Below are positions 8,119 to 15,867 of a stretch of DNA of 64,000 nucleotides, piece by piece (the first letter of the stretch is position 1; each line of letters opens with the position of its first letter). Made by a program: the position numbers and the translations under genes. Origin of the DNA: Actinacidiphila acidipaludis (GTDB lineage Bacteria > Actinomycetota > Actinomycetes > Streptomycetales > Streptomycetaceae); the NCBI RefSeq assembly GCF_019890725.1, contig NZ_JAINZZ010000011.1, positions 86,284-150,283 on the forward strand. Reading direction: 5' to 3'. The notes below the pieces were generated by a model. It was not told the DNA's origin. It worked only from the letters and a program-made list of their open reading frames with translations, and made no database searches.

Positions 8119-9263
8119 CGCGCGCGGGGCGACGCGACCAGGGCGCGGACGGGGTGACGGACGGGGTGACGGGTGCGGTGGACCAGGTGACCGGGACGCC
8201 GCCCGGGCTCGACGCCCGTCTCGTGGTGGAGCGCGAGGCGTTCCGGCTCGACATCGGCCTGCGTGTGGCACCCGGCGAGGTGCTGGCGTTGCTCGGGCCG
8301 AACGGCGCGGGCAAGACCACCGCGCTGCGGGCGCTGGCCGGGCTGACCCCGCTGACCGGCGGCGGGCTGCGGCTGGACGGGGTCCCGCTGGAGGAGCCCG
8401 GGCGGCGGTGGCGGGTGGCGCCCGAACACCGGCCGGTCGGCGTGATCTTCCAGGACTACCTGCTCTTCCCGCATCTGTCCGCGCTGGACAACGTGGCGTT
8501 CGGCCCGCGCTGCCAGGGCGTGCCGAAGGCCCGGGCGCGGGACCGCGCGGCCGAACTCCTGGCGCGCATGGGCCTGTCCGACCACGCCGGGGCCAAGCCG
8601 CGCCGGCTGTCCGGCGGGCAGGCGCAGCGTGTCGCGCTGGCCAGGGCGCTGGCCACCGAACCGCGCCTGCTGCTCCTCGACGAGCCGCTGGCCGCCCTGG
8701 ACGCCCGGGCGCGGCTGGACGTGCGGGCCGAACTGCGCCGCCATCTGGCCGCGTTCGAGGCGGTCGCGGTGCTGGTCACCCATGATCCGCTGGACGCGAT
8801 GGTGCTGGCCGACCGGCTGATGGTCGTCGAGGACGGGTCGGTGGTGCAGGAGGGCACTCCGGCCGAGATCGCCCGCCGGCCGCGCACCGACTACATCGCC
8901 CGTCTGGTCGGGCTGAACCTGTACCAGGGGAAGGCCCACGGCCATCTGGTCACCATCGCGCCCGGGCTGACCCTGACCACCACGGAGAAGCTCACCGGTC
9001 CGGCCTTCGTGGCCTTCCCGCCCAGCGCGGTCACGCTGCACCGCGACCGGCCCGACTCCAGTGCCCGCAACGCCTGGCAGGCCCGGATCACCGGCATGGA
9101 GACGCACGGCGACCAGATCCGGGTGGCGCTCACCGGCGAGGCGGACGGACTGCCGCTGGCCGCCGACCTGACGACGGTGGCGGTCGCCGAACTCGGCCTG
9201 GACACCGGGGCGCTGGTGTGGGCCGGCGTCAAGGCGGCCCAGACGCACGCCTATCCGGCCTGA
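8115..9263 (+). CDS. modC: Molybdate ABC transporter ATPase
   Basis: 382 residues. Walker A is GPNGAGKTT, the Q-loop is IFQDYLLFPHLSALDNVAFG, the signature is LSGGQAQRVALARAL and Walker B is LLLLDEPLAALD, with the switch His in VTHDPLD. The C-terminal third (about 300-382) is a TOBE/Mop-like regulatory domain, as in ModC. It powers molybdate import. Its GTG overlaps the modB stop by four bases, indicating translational coupling. Confidence 0.92.
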   Translation: MTRAGRRDQGADGVTDGVTGAVDQVTGTPPGLDARLVVEREAFRLDIGLRVAPGEVLALLGPNGAGKTTALRALAGLTPLTGGGLRLDGVPLEEPGRRWRVAPEHRPVGVIFQDYLLFPHLSALDNVAFGPRCQGVPKARARDRAAELLARMGLSDHAGAKPRRLSGGQAQRVALARALATEPRLLLLDEPLAALDARARLDVRAELRRHLAAFEAVAVLVTHDPLDAMVLADRLMVVEDGSVVQEGTPAEIARRPRTDYIARLVGLNLYQGKAHGHLVTIAPGLTLTTTEKLTGPAFVAFPPSAVTLHRDRPDSSARNAWQARITGMETHGDQIRVALTGEADGLPLAADLTTVAVAELGLDTGALVWAGVKAAQTHAYPA

Positions 9264-9278
9264 CGGCCCTGCCTCGCG

Positions 9279-9313
9279 GACACCGGATCGCGGGACACCG
9301 GGACACCGGGACA
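9279..9313 (+). repeat. GGACACC direct repeats after modC
   Basis: Short direct repeats of CGGGACACC or GACACCGG follow the modC stop. They partly form hairpins with CCCGGTCGTCCCGGG and may end mod transcription. The rest of 9264-9610 holds only candidate regulatory sites for the lyase gene. Confidence 0.35.
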
Positions 9314-9372
9314 CCCGGTCGTCCCGGGCCCGGTGGATCCATCGCCGGAACGCCCGTCCATGGCCGCATAAA

Positions 9373-9382
9373 GGTCTGGACT
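9373..9382. promoter_or_regulatory. DasR dre-like site
   Basis: GGTCTGGACT matches eight of ten core positions of the DasR responsive element (GGTCTAGACC), which controls aminosugar and polysaccharide-degrading genes in streptomycetes. Its position upstream of a secreted polysaccharide-degrading enzyme is plausible, but the match is imperfect. Confidence 0.3.
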
Positions 9383-9414
9383 TGCATTCACGTCGATGAC
9401 CTGCGCTCGAATCC

Positions 9415-9426
9415 GTAACCGATTAC
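9415..9426. promoter_or_regulatory. LacI-type operator-like dyad
   Basis: GTAACCGATTAC is a near-perfect 12-bp palindrome (one mismatch per half) with the central CG typical of LacI-family sites. It lies 185 bases before the lyase start. Confidence 0.35.
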
Positions 9427-9560
9427 CCGAGCTCTCCGGTCACGGAAGTGAAGTCTGTTCAAGTCCTTGACTGAGGGGCGTTCGCACCGCGATCCTTCCC
9501 AACCACGGAGGACAGCAGGGTTCCTGACTGCCGTTCCCCCGTGAAGCGGATCCCCCCGTC

Positions 9561-9597
9561 GTTCCCCCGCTGTTCGTCACGCTGTTCCCCCGCTGTT
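9561..9597 (+). repeat. Direct repeat GTTCCCCCGCTGTT before the lyase gene
   Basis: Two copies of GTTCCCCCGCTGTT (9561-9574 and 9584-9597), 23 bases apart, lie in the leader just upstream of the AGGAG ribosome binding site of the lyase gene. Confidence 0.6.
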
Positions 9598-9610
9598 TCA
9601 GGAGCCCCCC

Positions 9611-11338
9611 ATGCGCAGCTTCTTCCGCAGCAGTCCCCCCACCCTGTCCCGTAAACGCTTTCGGCGAGCGGCCGTTCCGGTGGCCCTCGCCGCCGCCGCG
9701 GCGGCCGTCTTCGCCGCCCTCCCCGGAGCGGGCGCCGCGACCGCCGCCATCCCGGCCGCCGCGCCCGCTCCGGCCGCAGCACCCGCCGTCGCCGCCGCGC
9801 CGGCCGTCTTCCAGCACCCGGGCGTCCTCGTCAGCCGGCCGCAGCTCGACTTCGTCAAGAGCAAGGTCCAGGCGAACGCCGAACCCTGGAAGAGCGCGTA
9901 CAACCAGATGATGGTGAGCGGTTACGCCTCGCTGTCGCGAACTCCCGCCCCCCGCGCGGTCGTCGAGTGCGGCTCCTACTCCAACCCCAACTACGGCTGC
10001 ACGGACGAGCGGCAGGACGCCATCGCCGCCTACACCGACGCGCTGGCCTGGTACATCACCGGCAACAGCGCCTACGCGCAGAAGTCGATCCAGCTCATGA
10101 ACGCGTGGGCGTCGACCATCACCAGCCACACCAACAGCAACGCGCCGCTGCAGACCGGCTGGGCGGGCTCGGTGTGGCCGCGCGCGGCCGAGATCATCCG
10201 CTACACCTACTCCGGCTGGTCCTCCGCCGACGTCGACCGGTTCTCCACGATGCTGCGCACCGTCTACCTCCCCGAGGTCATCAACGGCTCGAACAGCAAC
10301 GGGAACTGGGAGCTGACGATGATGGAGGCCGCCGTCGGCATCTCCGTCTTCCTCAACGACGGCGCGGACTACGACAAGGCGATCACCCGGTACCTCAACC
10401 GCGTCGCGGCGTACGTCTACCTCTCCTCTGACGGCTCCCTGCCCAAGACCGTGCCGGGCAGCGGCCTGACCACCTCGTCGCAGATCATCGGCTACTGGCA
10501 GGGTCAGTCGACGTTCGTGGACGGCCTCACGCAGGAGACCTGCCGGGACTTCACCCACACCGGGTACGGGATCGCGTCCATCTCCGACGTCGCCGAGACC
10601 GCCGCCATCCAGGGCCAGGACCTGTACCCGCAGGTCGGTGAGCGGCTGCGGCAGGCGCTGGGCTTCCAGTCCAAGTACGAGCTGGGCACGGCCGTCCCGT
10701 CGTGGCTGTGCGGCGGCACCCTGCACCTGGGCCTCGGGCCGGTCACCGAGGTGGGCTTCAACGCCCTGCACAACCGGCTCGGCATCGCGATGACCAACAC
10801 CCAGACGCTCACCGAGTCGCGGCGCCCGGCCGGGAGCAACGACCTGTTCGTGGCGTGGGAGACGCTGACCAACGCCGACAACCCGGACGTCGTCCCCGGC
10901 TCGGCGCCGACCCCGCCGCCCACGACGCCGCCCACCACTCCCCCGACCGGCGGCGCCGGCGGGCCGATCACCGGGATCGGCGGCACGTGCGTGGACGTGG
11001 CGGGCGCGAGCAGCGCCAACGGGACCGCGGTCCAGCTCTACGACTGCAACGGCACCGCCGCGCAGACCTGGACGGCCGGCGCGGGCGGCACGCTGCAGGC
11101 ACTCGGCAAGTGCATGGACGTCACGGCCGCCGGCACCGCCAACGGCTCCCAGGTGCAGCTCTACGACTGCAACGGCACCGGCTCCCAGGTGTGGCAGCCC
11201 GGGGCGAACAACTCCTTGGTCAACCCGCAGTCCGGCAAGTGCCTGGACGCCACGGGCCAGAGCTCGGCCAACGGCACACGGCTGCAGATCTGGAGCTGCA
11301 CGGGAGCGGCCAACCAGAGCTGGACCCTGCCGGGCTAG
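9611..11338 (+). CDS. Secreted alginate-lyase-family enzyme with C-terminal ricin-type lectin domain
   Basis: 575 residues. A long Ala-rich signal region (about 1-67) starts with RKRFRRAAVPVALAAA. Residues about 70-380 show the alginate lyase superfamily fold, including HPGVLVSRPQLDFVK at the start and NGNWELTMMEAAVGIS in the centre. A Pro/Thr linker leads to a CBM13/ricin-B beta-trefoil (about 455-575) with three Q-x-W repeats (AQTW, SQVW, NQSW). It should depolymerise a uronic-acid or related polysaccharide outside the cell by beta-elimination, with the trefoil binding substrate. The exact polymer is not determinable. AGGAG precedes the ATG. Confidence 0.85.
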   Translation: MRSFFRSSPPTLSRKRFRRAAVPVALAAAAAAVFAALPGAGAATAAIPAAAPAPAAAPAVAAAPAVFQHPGVLVSRPQLDFVKSKVQANAEPWKSAYNQMMVSGYASLSRTPAPRAVVECGSYSNPNYGCTDERQDAIAAYTDALAWYITGNSAYAQKSIQLMNAWASTITSHTNSNAPLQTGWAGSVWPRAAEIIRYTYSGWSSADVDRFSTMLRTVYLPEVINGSNSNGNWELTMMEAAVGISVFLNDGADYDKAITRYLNRVAAYVYLSSDGSLPKTVPGSGLTTSSQIIGYWQGQSTFVDGLTQETCRDFTHTGYGIASISDVAETAAIQGQDLYPQVGERLRQALGFQSKYELGTAVPSWLCGGTLHLGLGPVTEVGFNALHNRLGIAMTNTQTLTESRRPAGSNDLFVAWETLTNADNPDVVPGSAPTPPPTTPPTTPPTGGAGGPITGIGGTCVDVAGASSANGTAVQLYDCNGTAAQTWTAGAGGTLQALGKCMDVTAAGTANGSQVQLYDCNGTGSQVWQPGANNSLVNPQSGKCLDATGQSSANGTRLQIWSCTGAANQSWTLPG

Positions 11339-11451
11339 CCCTTCGGCCCGGGCCGTCGCGGGGCCGGGCCGCATCCGAGCCGGATCCGCCGGGCGGGCAA
11401 CAGGGGCGTGCGCGAGGTGGCCCTTCGCGGACAACGCCCTGCGGATCCCCG

Positions 11452-11492
11452 GGCCGGACGTCCGATTCGTTCAAGACGACGGACGTCCGGCC
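11452..11492. promoter_or_regulatory. Inverted repeat overlapping the VOC gene promoter
   Basis: A perfect 13-bp inverted repeat, GGCCGGACGTCCG (11452-11464) and CGGACGTCCGGCC (11480-11492), has a 15-base spacer. Each arm contains the internal palindrome CGGACGTCCG, so it can also be read as two operator copies 25 bases apart. It lies directly upstream of the TAGCGT -10 (11497-11502) of the leaderless VOC gene. Confidence 0.55.
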
Positions 11493-11509
11493 CGCCTAGC
11501 GTGCCGGGT

Positions 11510-11908
11510 ATGAGGACACGCATCACACCCCGCATCGACCTGATCGGCCTGGTGGTCGCCGACATGGCGGCCTCGCTGGCCTTCTACCGTCTCCTGGGTC
11601 TCGGCCTGCCGCCCGAGGCGGACGGCGAGCCGCACGTCGAGGTGACGCTGCCCGGCGGGCTGCGCCTGGCCTGGGACACGGTCGCGACGGTCCGCTCCTT
11701 CGACCCGGACTGGACGCCCGCGACGGGCTCCCGCATCTCGCCGGCCTTCGACTGCGGCAGCCCGGCGGGCGTGGACGCGGTCTACGCCGAGCTGACGGAG
11801 GCCGGTCACCACGGCCACCTCAAGCCGTGGGACGCCTTCTGGGGTCAGCGCTACGCCGTCGTCCTCGACCCCGACGGCAACGCGGTGGACCTGTTCGCCG
11901 CGTCCTGA
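11510..11908 (+). CDS. VOC (glyoxalase/bleomycin-resistance) family protein
   Basis: 132 residues with one vicinal-oxygen-chelate fold: IDLIGLVVADMAASLAFYRLLGL at the N terminus and YAVVLDPDGNAVDLFA at the C terminus (residues shown in parts). Such proteins bind or convert small electrophiles or drugs; metal ligands cannot be assigned with confidence. TAGCGT lies seven bases before the ATG, so the message is probably leaderless. The last 58 bases overlap the convergent AraC-type gene, a pairing often seen for VOC genes and their regulators. Confidence 0.85.
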   Translation: MRTRITPRIDLIGLVVADMAASLAFYRLLGLGLPPEADGEPHVEVTLPGGLRLAWDTVATVRSFDPDWTPATGSRISPAFDCGSPAGVDAVYAELTEAGHHGHLKPWDAFWGQRYAVVLDPDGNAVDLFAAS

Positions 11909-12669
11909 CGACCGGGGAAACCCGGACGGGCATCCACACCCCCACCCGCTGCCGGGTCACCGCCCGCCGGGTGCGCATCGGCCGGCGGCGGACGCAGCAA
12001 CTCCCCCAGCGGCACGCCCGCCAGGGCCCGCACCTCGCGGGCCAGGTGCGGCTGGTCGGCGAAGCCGGCCTCCACCGCGACCTCGGCGTAGGGCCGGCCG
12101 GCCCGGGCCAGCGCCAGGGCGCGCTGGAGGCGCAGCACCCGGGCGAGGGTCTTCGGGCCGTACCCGAACGCGGCCTCGCAGCGGCGGCGCACCTGCCGCT
12201 CCCCGAGGCCGGTCCCGGCCGCCGCGGCGGCGATCGTGCCGCCCGCGGACAGCGCCCGCGCCACGGCCGCCGGCAGGGCGTCCGCCGGTCCGGCCGCGCG
12301 CATCCGGGCGACGGCCCAGGTCTCCAGCACGGCGGCCGGGTCGTCGCCCGCCCGTTCGGCCAGCTCCCGCGCCAGGGCGCCCGGCCAGAGCGCGTCCAGC
12401 GGCACCCGCCGGTCCCGCAGTTCGGCGGCGGGCGCGCCCAGCACCGACGGGCCGACGCCGGGGGCGAAGCGCAGCCCGGCGTAGCTGCTGCCCGGGCGGT
12501 CCTCCGAGAGGTGGGCGACGGTGTCGGGGCCGGCGATCAGCAGCCGGCCGTCGTGCCAGACGAGGTCCATACAGCCGTCGGGCAGCACCCGGTAGCGCCC
12601 GCCGCCGTCGGTGCGGGTCCACACCGTCAGCCCCGGTGCGCCTCCGCTCCACTCCCGGTACGCGCCCAC
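11851..12669 (-). CDS. AraC-family transcriptional regulator
   Basis: 272 residues. The N-terminal half is a DUF6597-like sensor domain (PDGCMDLVWHDGRLLIAGPD). The C-terminal half is an AraC-type double helix-turn-helix (GLGERQVRRRCEAAFGYGPK, then RVLRLQRALALAR and FADQPHLAREVRALAG). The C-terminal 19 codons overlap the convergent VOC gene, which it may control. The GTG at 12669 has GAGAAT six bases upstream and little ribosome binding site, suggesting a leaderless message. Confidence 0.85.
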   Translation of the reverse strand: MGAYREWSGGAPGLTVWTRTDGGGRYRVLPDGCMDLVWHDGRLLIAGPDTVAHLSEDRPGSSYAGLRFAPGVGPSVLGAPAAELRDRRVPLDALWPGALARELAERAGDDPAAVLETWAVARMRAAGPADALPAAVARALSAGGTIAAAAAGTGLGERQVRRRCEAAFGYGPKTLARVLRLQRALALARAGRPYAEVAVEAGFADQPHLAREVRALAGVPLGELLRPPPADAHPAGGDPAAGGGVDARPGFPGRQDAANRSTALPSGSRTTA

Positions 12670-12749
12670 CGCTCCATTCTCGCCCGCCCGCCCCGCCGGG
12701 CACGACCCTCGCGCGGCGCGGAGAGGGCCCGGTCCCGGCGCCGGGTCCG

Positions 12750-13952
12750 TCAGCGCGGGTCGTGGTGGTCCTCGGTCTTCCAGGGTGACGCCTGCGGCGG
12801 GATGGACGGCAGGGGCGGCACGGGACGGCCGGGCCCGGGGGCCTCGGGGCGCCGGGCGCGCAGCCGGGAGCGGAGGTCGCCGTGCGGCAGGAAGTCCGCC
12901 CAGCGCTCGGGGTACTCCGCCGGGGGCGCGTCCTCGTCGCCCGCGGCCTGGCGGGCCCGGCGGGCGGCGGCGCGGGCGACGACGCCGGCGGCCGCGGCCT
13001 CCCGCAGCCGGGCGTTCTCCTCGCGTGCCGCGGCGGTGGCCAGTGACGGCCACACCCGGTCGACCGCGGCGTTGACCGCGGCCCCGACCAGGACCGCGAA
13101 CGCCGAGACGCCTATCCACAGCAGCACGGCGACCGGCGCGGCCAGCGAGCCGTAGATCGTCGGCCCCTCGACGGCGTGGGTGAGGTAGATCCGCAGCACG
13201 AAACTGCCGACCACCCACATCAGCAGCGCGACCAGCGCCCCCGGCACGTCCTCGTGCCACGGCGCCCGGACCGGCACCGACACGTGGTAGAGCGTGGTGA
13301 GGAAGGCGACCGACGCGAAGAGCACGAACGGCCAGTACAGGACGTGGACGGTGCCCGCGCCGCCGGGCAGCACCTCGGTCACCGCGTCGGGCCCGACCAC
13401 CACCAGCGGCAGCACCGCCGCGCCCAGGACCAGCGCGACGACGTACAGCACCAGGGACATCAGGCGGGTGCGGACGATGCCGCGGCGGCCCTCCAGCCCG
13501 TACATGATCGTGATCGTGTCGACGAAGACGTTGACCGCGCGGGACCCCGACCACAGGGCGATCAGGAACCCCAGCGAGATCAGGTCCGGGCGGCGGCCGT
13601 GGAAGACGTCGTCGACGAGCGGTTTGACGAGCTGGTTGACGCCCTTGTCGGAGAGCACGGTGGCGGACGCGCGCAGGATGTTGTCGCGGATGTGGTCGAT
13701 GGTGTCGAGGCCGACGACGGTGTCGACGTAGCCGAGCGCGCCGACCAGGCCGAGCAGCAGCGGCGGCAGCGAGAGCAGCACGAAGAACGCCGCCTCGGCG
13801 GCGAGCCCGGTGACCCGGTACTCCATGCAGGAGTTCACCGTGTCCTTCAGCAGCAGCCACGCCACCTTGCGCTTGGAGACGTTGCGGTACAGCGCCCGCG
13901 CGCGACGCCACCGGCCCGGGCGGCGGTGGCTTCTTCCTTCTGCTGCTTGCAC
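12750..13952 (-). CDS. YihY/BrkB family inner-membrane protein
   Basis: 400 residues with about six membrane helices between residues 45 and 300 (for example AAFFVLLSLPPLLLGLVGAL) and the family motifs IALWSGSRAV and PTIYGSLAAPVAVLLWI. A long charged, proline-rich cytoplasmic tail follows. The family was once called ribonuclease BN by mistake; transport or envelope functions have been proposed but are not established. The GTG start is supported by a -10 (TAACGT) six bases upstream, shared back to back with the neighbouring acyl-CoA dehydrogenase gene. Confidence 0.88.
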   Translation of the reverse strand: MQAAEGRSHRRPGRWRRARALYRNVSKRKVAWLLLKDTVNSCMEYRVTGLAAEAAFFVLLSLPPLLLGLVGALGYVDTVVGLDTIDHIRDNILRASATVLSDKGVNQLVKPLVDDVFHGRRPDLISLGFLIALWSGSRAVNVFVDTITIMYGLEGRRGIVRTRLMSLVLYVVALVLGAAVLPLVVVGPDAVTEVLPGGAGTVHVLYWPFVLFASVAFLTTLYHVSVPVRAPWHEDVPGALVALLMWVVGSFVLRIYLTHAVEGPTIYGSLAAPVAVLLWIGVSAFAVLVGAAVNAAVDRVWPSLATAAAREENARLREAAAAGVVARAAARRARQAAGDEDAPPAEYPERWADFLPHGDLRSRLRARRPEAPGPGRPVPPLPSIPPQASPWKTEDHHDPR

Positions 13953-13970
13953 CCCCTTACGTTAGCTGCC
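13953..13970. promoter_or_regulatory. 18-bp bidirectional leaderless promoter
   Basis: Only 18 bases separate two divergent start codons. Within them, plus-strand TACGTT (13958-13963) lies seven bases before ATG 13971, and minus-strand TAACGT (13964-13959) lies six bases before GTG 13952. The two -10 hexamers overlap in a near-palindromic TTACGTTA. Both transcripts would start at their initiation codons. Confidence 0.6.
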
Positions 13971-15623
13971 ATGACAGCCCCCACTCACACGGTGACGAAT
14001 CAGGCTCCGCCCCTGGTCGGGCACGATGTCTACCGCACGGACCGCGCGCTGACCGAGGCGGTCGCCCGGCACGCGGACCCGTCCCGGCTGGCGGAGATCG
14101 ACGCCGAGCTGCGCGTCCTCGGCGTCGCGGCCGGCTCCGCGCAGGCGCAGAAGTGGGGCGAGCAGGCCAACGCCCACGGGCCGGTGCTGCGCACGCACGA
14201 CCGCTACGGCAACCGGATCGACGAGGTCGACTTCCATCCGTCGTGGCACCGGCTGCTCGGGCACGCCGTCACCGCGGGGCTGACCGACGCCTGGTCGCGG
14301 CCGGACGGCCACCTGCGGCGGGCGGCGGGCTTCCTGGTGTGGACGCAGGCCGAGGCGGGCCACGGCTGCCCGGTGTCGATGACGCACGCCGCGGTGCCGG
14401 CGCTGCGCGCGGACCCGGAACTGGCCGCCGAGTGGGAGCCGCGGCTGCGGTCCCGGGTGTACGACCCGCGGCTGGTACCCGCGGACGAGAAGCCCGGCGC
14501 CCTGTTCGGGATGGGCATGACGGAGAAGCAGGGCGGCTCGGACGTCCGGGCCAACACCACCCGCGCCGAACCGCTGGCGGAGGCGGGCACGTACGCGCTG
14601 ACCGGCCACAAGTGGTTCTGCTCCGCCCCGATGTCGGACGGCTTCCTGGTGCTGGCGCAGGTGGACGACGCCGGGGAGGACCGGCTGACCTGCTTCCTGG
14701 TGCCGCGGGTCCTGGCGGACGGCACGCGCAACCGGTTCGCGATCCAGCGGCTCAAGGACAAGCTGGGCAACCGCTCCAACGCGTCGTCGGAGGTGGAGTT
14801 CGGCGGCACGTGGGCCCGCCGCGTCGGTGAGGTGGGCCGCGGGGTCCCGACCATCATCGAGATGGTCGCGGCGACGCGGCTGGACTGCGCACTGGGCTCG
14901 GCGGCCCTGATGCGGCAGGCGGTAGCGCAGGCGGTGCACCACGCGACGTACCGCCGGGCGTTCGGCGGGCCGCTGATCGACAAGCCGCTGATGCGGAACG
15001 TCCTGGCCGACATGGCGCTGGAGTCCGAGGCGGCGACCACCACCGCGCTGCGGCTGGCCGCCGCGTACGACGCGGACACCGAGCACGAGCGGGCGTTCCG
15101 GCGGCTCGCGGTGGCCGTCACCAAGTTCTGGGTGACCAAGCGCTGCCCGGTGGTCGCGGCCGAGGCCCTGGAGTGCCTGGGCGGCAACGGCTACGTCGAG
15201 GAGTCGGGCCTGCCGGGGCTGTTCCGCGAGTCGCCGCTGAACTCGGTGTGGGAGGGCTCGGGCAACGTCCAGGCGCTGGACGTGCTGCGGGTGCTGCAGC
15301 GCGAACCGCACGCGCTGAACGCGTTCCTCACCGAGATCGGCCGGGCCCGCGGCGCCGACCACCGGCTGGACACGGCGGTCAAGGACCTGCTGGGCGAACT
15401 CGGGGACCTGGAGGGCATCGAGGCGCGGGCCCGCGGCATCGTCGAGCAGATGGCGCTGGTCCTGCAGGGCTCGCTACTCGTCAGGTTCGCCCCGCCCGCG
15501 GTGGCCGACGCCTTCGCCGCGTCCCGTCTCGGCGGCGACTGGGGCCACACCTTCGGCACCCTCCCCCCGACCCTCGACCTCGCGTCCCTCGTCACCCGCG
15601 CCCGGCCCGTCCCGGAGGACTAG
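13971..15623 (+). CDS. AidB-like acyl-CoA dehydrogenase
   Basis: 550 residues, the length of the AidB subclass rather than the 380-residue catabolic enzymes. Motifs: TQAEAGHGCPVSMTHA, GMGMTEKQGGSDVRAN, TGHKWFCSAPMSDGF and the C-terminal CLGGNGYVEESGLPGLFRES (catalytic-region Glu-Ser segment). FAD-binding flavoprotein; E. coli AidB belongs to the alkylation response and binds DNA, with weak isovaleryl-CoA dehydrogenase activity. Whether this one acts on DNA or on acyl-CoA is open. A strong hairpin follows the stop. Confidence 0.88.
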   Translation: MTAPTHTVTNQAPPLVGHDVYRTDRALTEAVARHADPSRLAEIDAELRVLGVAAGSAQAQKWGEQANAHGPVLRTHDRYGNRIDEVDFHPSWHRLLGHAVTAGLTDAWSRPDGHLRRAAGFLVWTQAEAGHGCPVSMTHAAVPALRADPELAAEWEPRLRSRVYDPRLVPADEKPGALFGMGMTEKQGGSDVRANTTRAEPLAEAGTYALTGHKWFCSAPMSDGFLVLAQVDDAGEDRLTCFLVPRVLADGTRNRFAIQRLKDKLGNRSNASSEVEFGGTWARRVGEVGRGVPTIIEMVAATRLDCALGSAALMRQAVAQAVHHATYRRAFGGPLIDKPLMRNVLADMALESEAATTTALRLAAAYDADTEHERAFRRLAVAVTKFWVTKRCPVVAAEALECLGGNGYVEESGLPGLFRESPLNSVWEGSGNVQALDVLRVLQREPHALNAFLTEIGRARGADHRLDTAVKDLLGELGDLEGIEARARGIVEQMALVLQGSLLVRFAPPAVADAFAASRLGGDWGHTFGTLPPTLDLASLVTRARPVPED

Positions 15624-15657
15624 CGAGACCTCGGAGGTGGAGGACCGGAAGCAAAGA

Positions 15658-15687
15658 GGGTGGTGCCGCGCCGACTCGGCACCACCC
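15658..15687 (+). terminator. Hairpin terminator after the acyl-CoA dehydrogenase gene
   Basis: Perfect 11-bp stem GGGTGGTGCCG / CGGCACCACCC with an eight-base loop, 34 bases after the stop codon. Confidence 0.75.
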
Positions 15688-15738
15688 CGCCTTGGTGGCC
15701 GGCCGTACCGCGCAGGTGCAATCAAGCACCCGAGTACG

Positions 15739-15753
15739 GTGACGCGGCGTCAC
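15739..15753. promoter_or_regulatory. Palindrome upstream of the GAF regulator gene
   Basis: GTGACGC-G-GCGTCAC is a perfect 7+1+7 dyad located upstream of a possible -10 (TAGGCT, 15771-15776). Confidence 0.4.
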
Positions 15754-15777
15754 TCTCCGTCCTGGTCGCGTAGGCTC

Positions 15778-15798
15778 GCAACGGTTGCAGTCCGTTGC
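15778..15798. promoter_or_regulatory. Second inverted repeat in the GAF regulator promoter
   Basis: GCAACGG (15778-15784) and CCGTTGC (15792-15798) form a perfect 7-bp inverted repeat with a seven-base spacer just downstream of the presumed -10, a position suited to autorepression. Confidence 0.4.
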
Positions 15799-15867
15799 AC
15801 GCACGCCCGTGGCCGTCCGGGCACCGCACCGGGCGGTGAACGAGGAACGAGCCAGGGGCGGGGCGAC

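Noticed and set aside
9398..9430. tRNA-like sequence (CTCGAATCC) before the lyase gene
   Set aside because: No acceptor or anticodon stems can be folded around it.
12750..13952. Ribonuclease BN function for the YihY/BrkB protein
   Set aside because: That old label came from a misassignment; the protein is an integral membrane protein with no nuclease motif.
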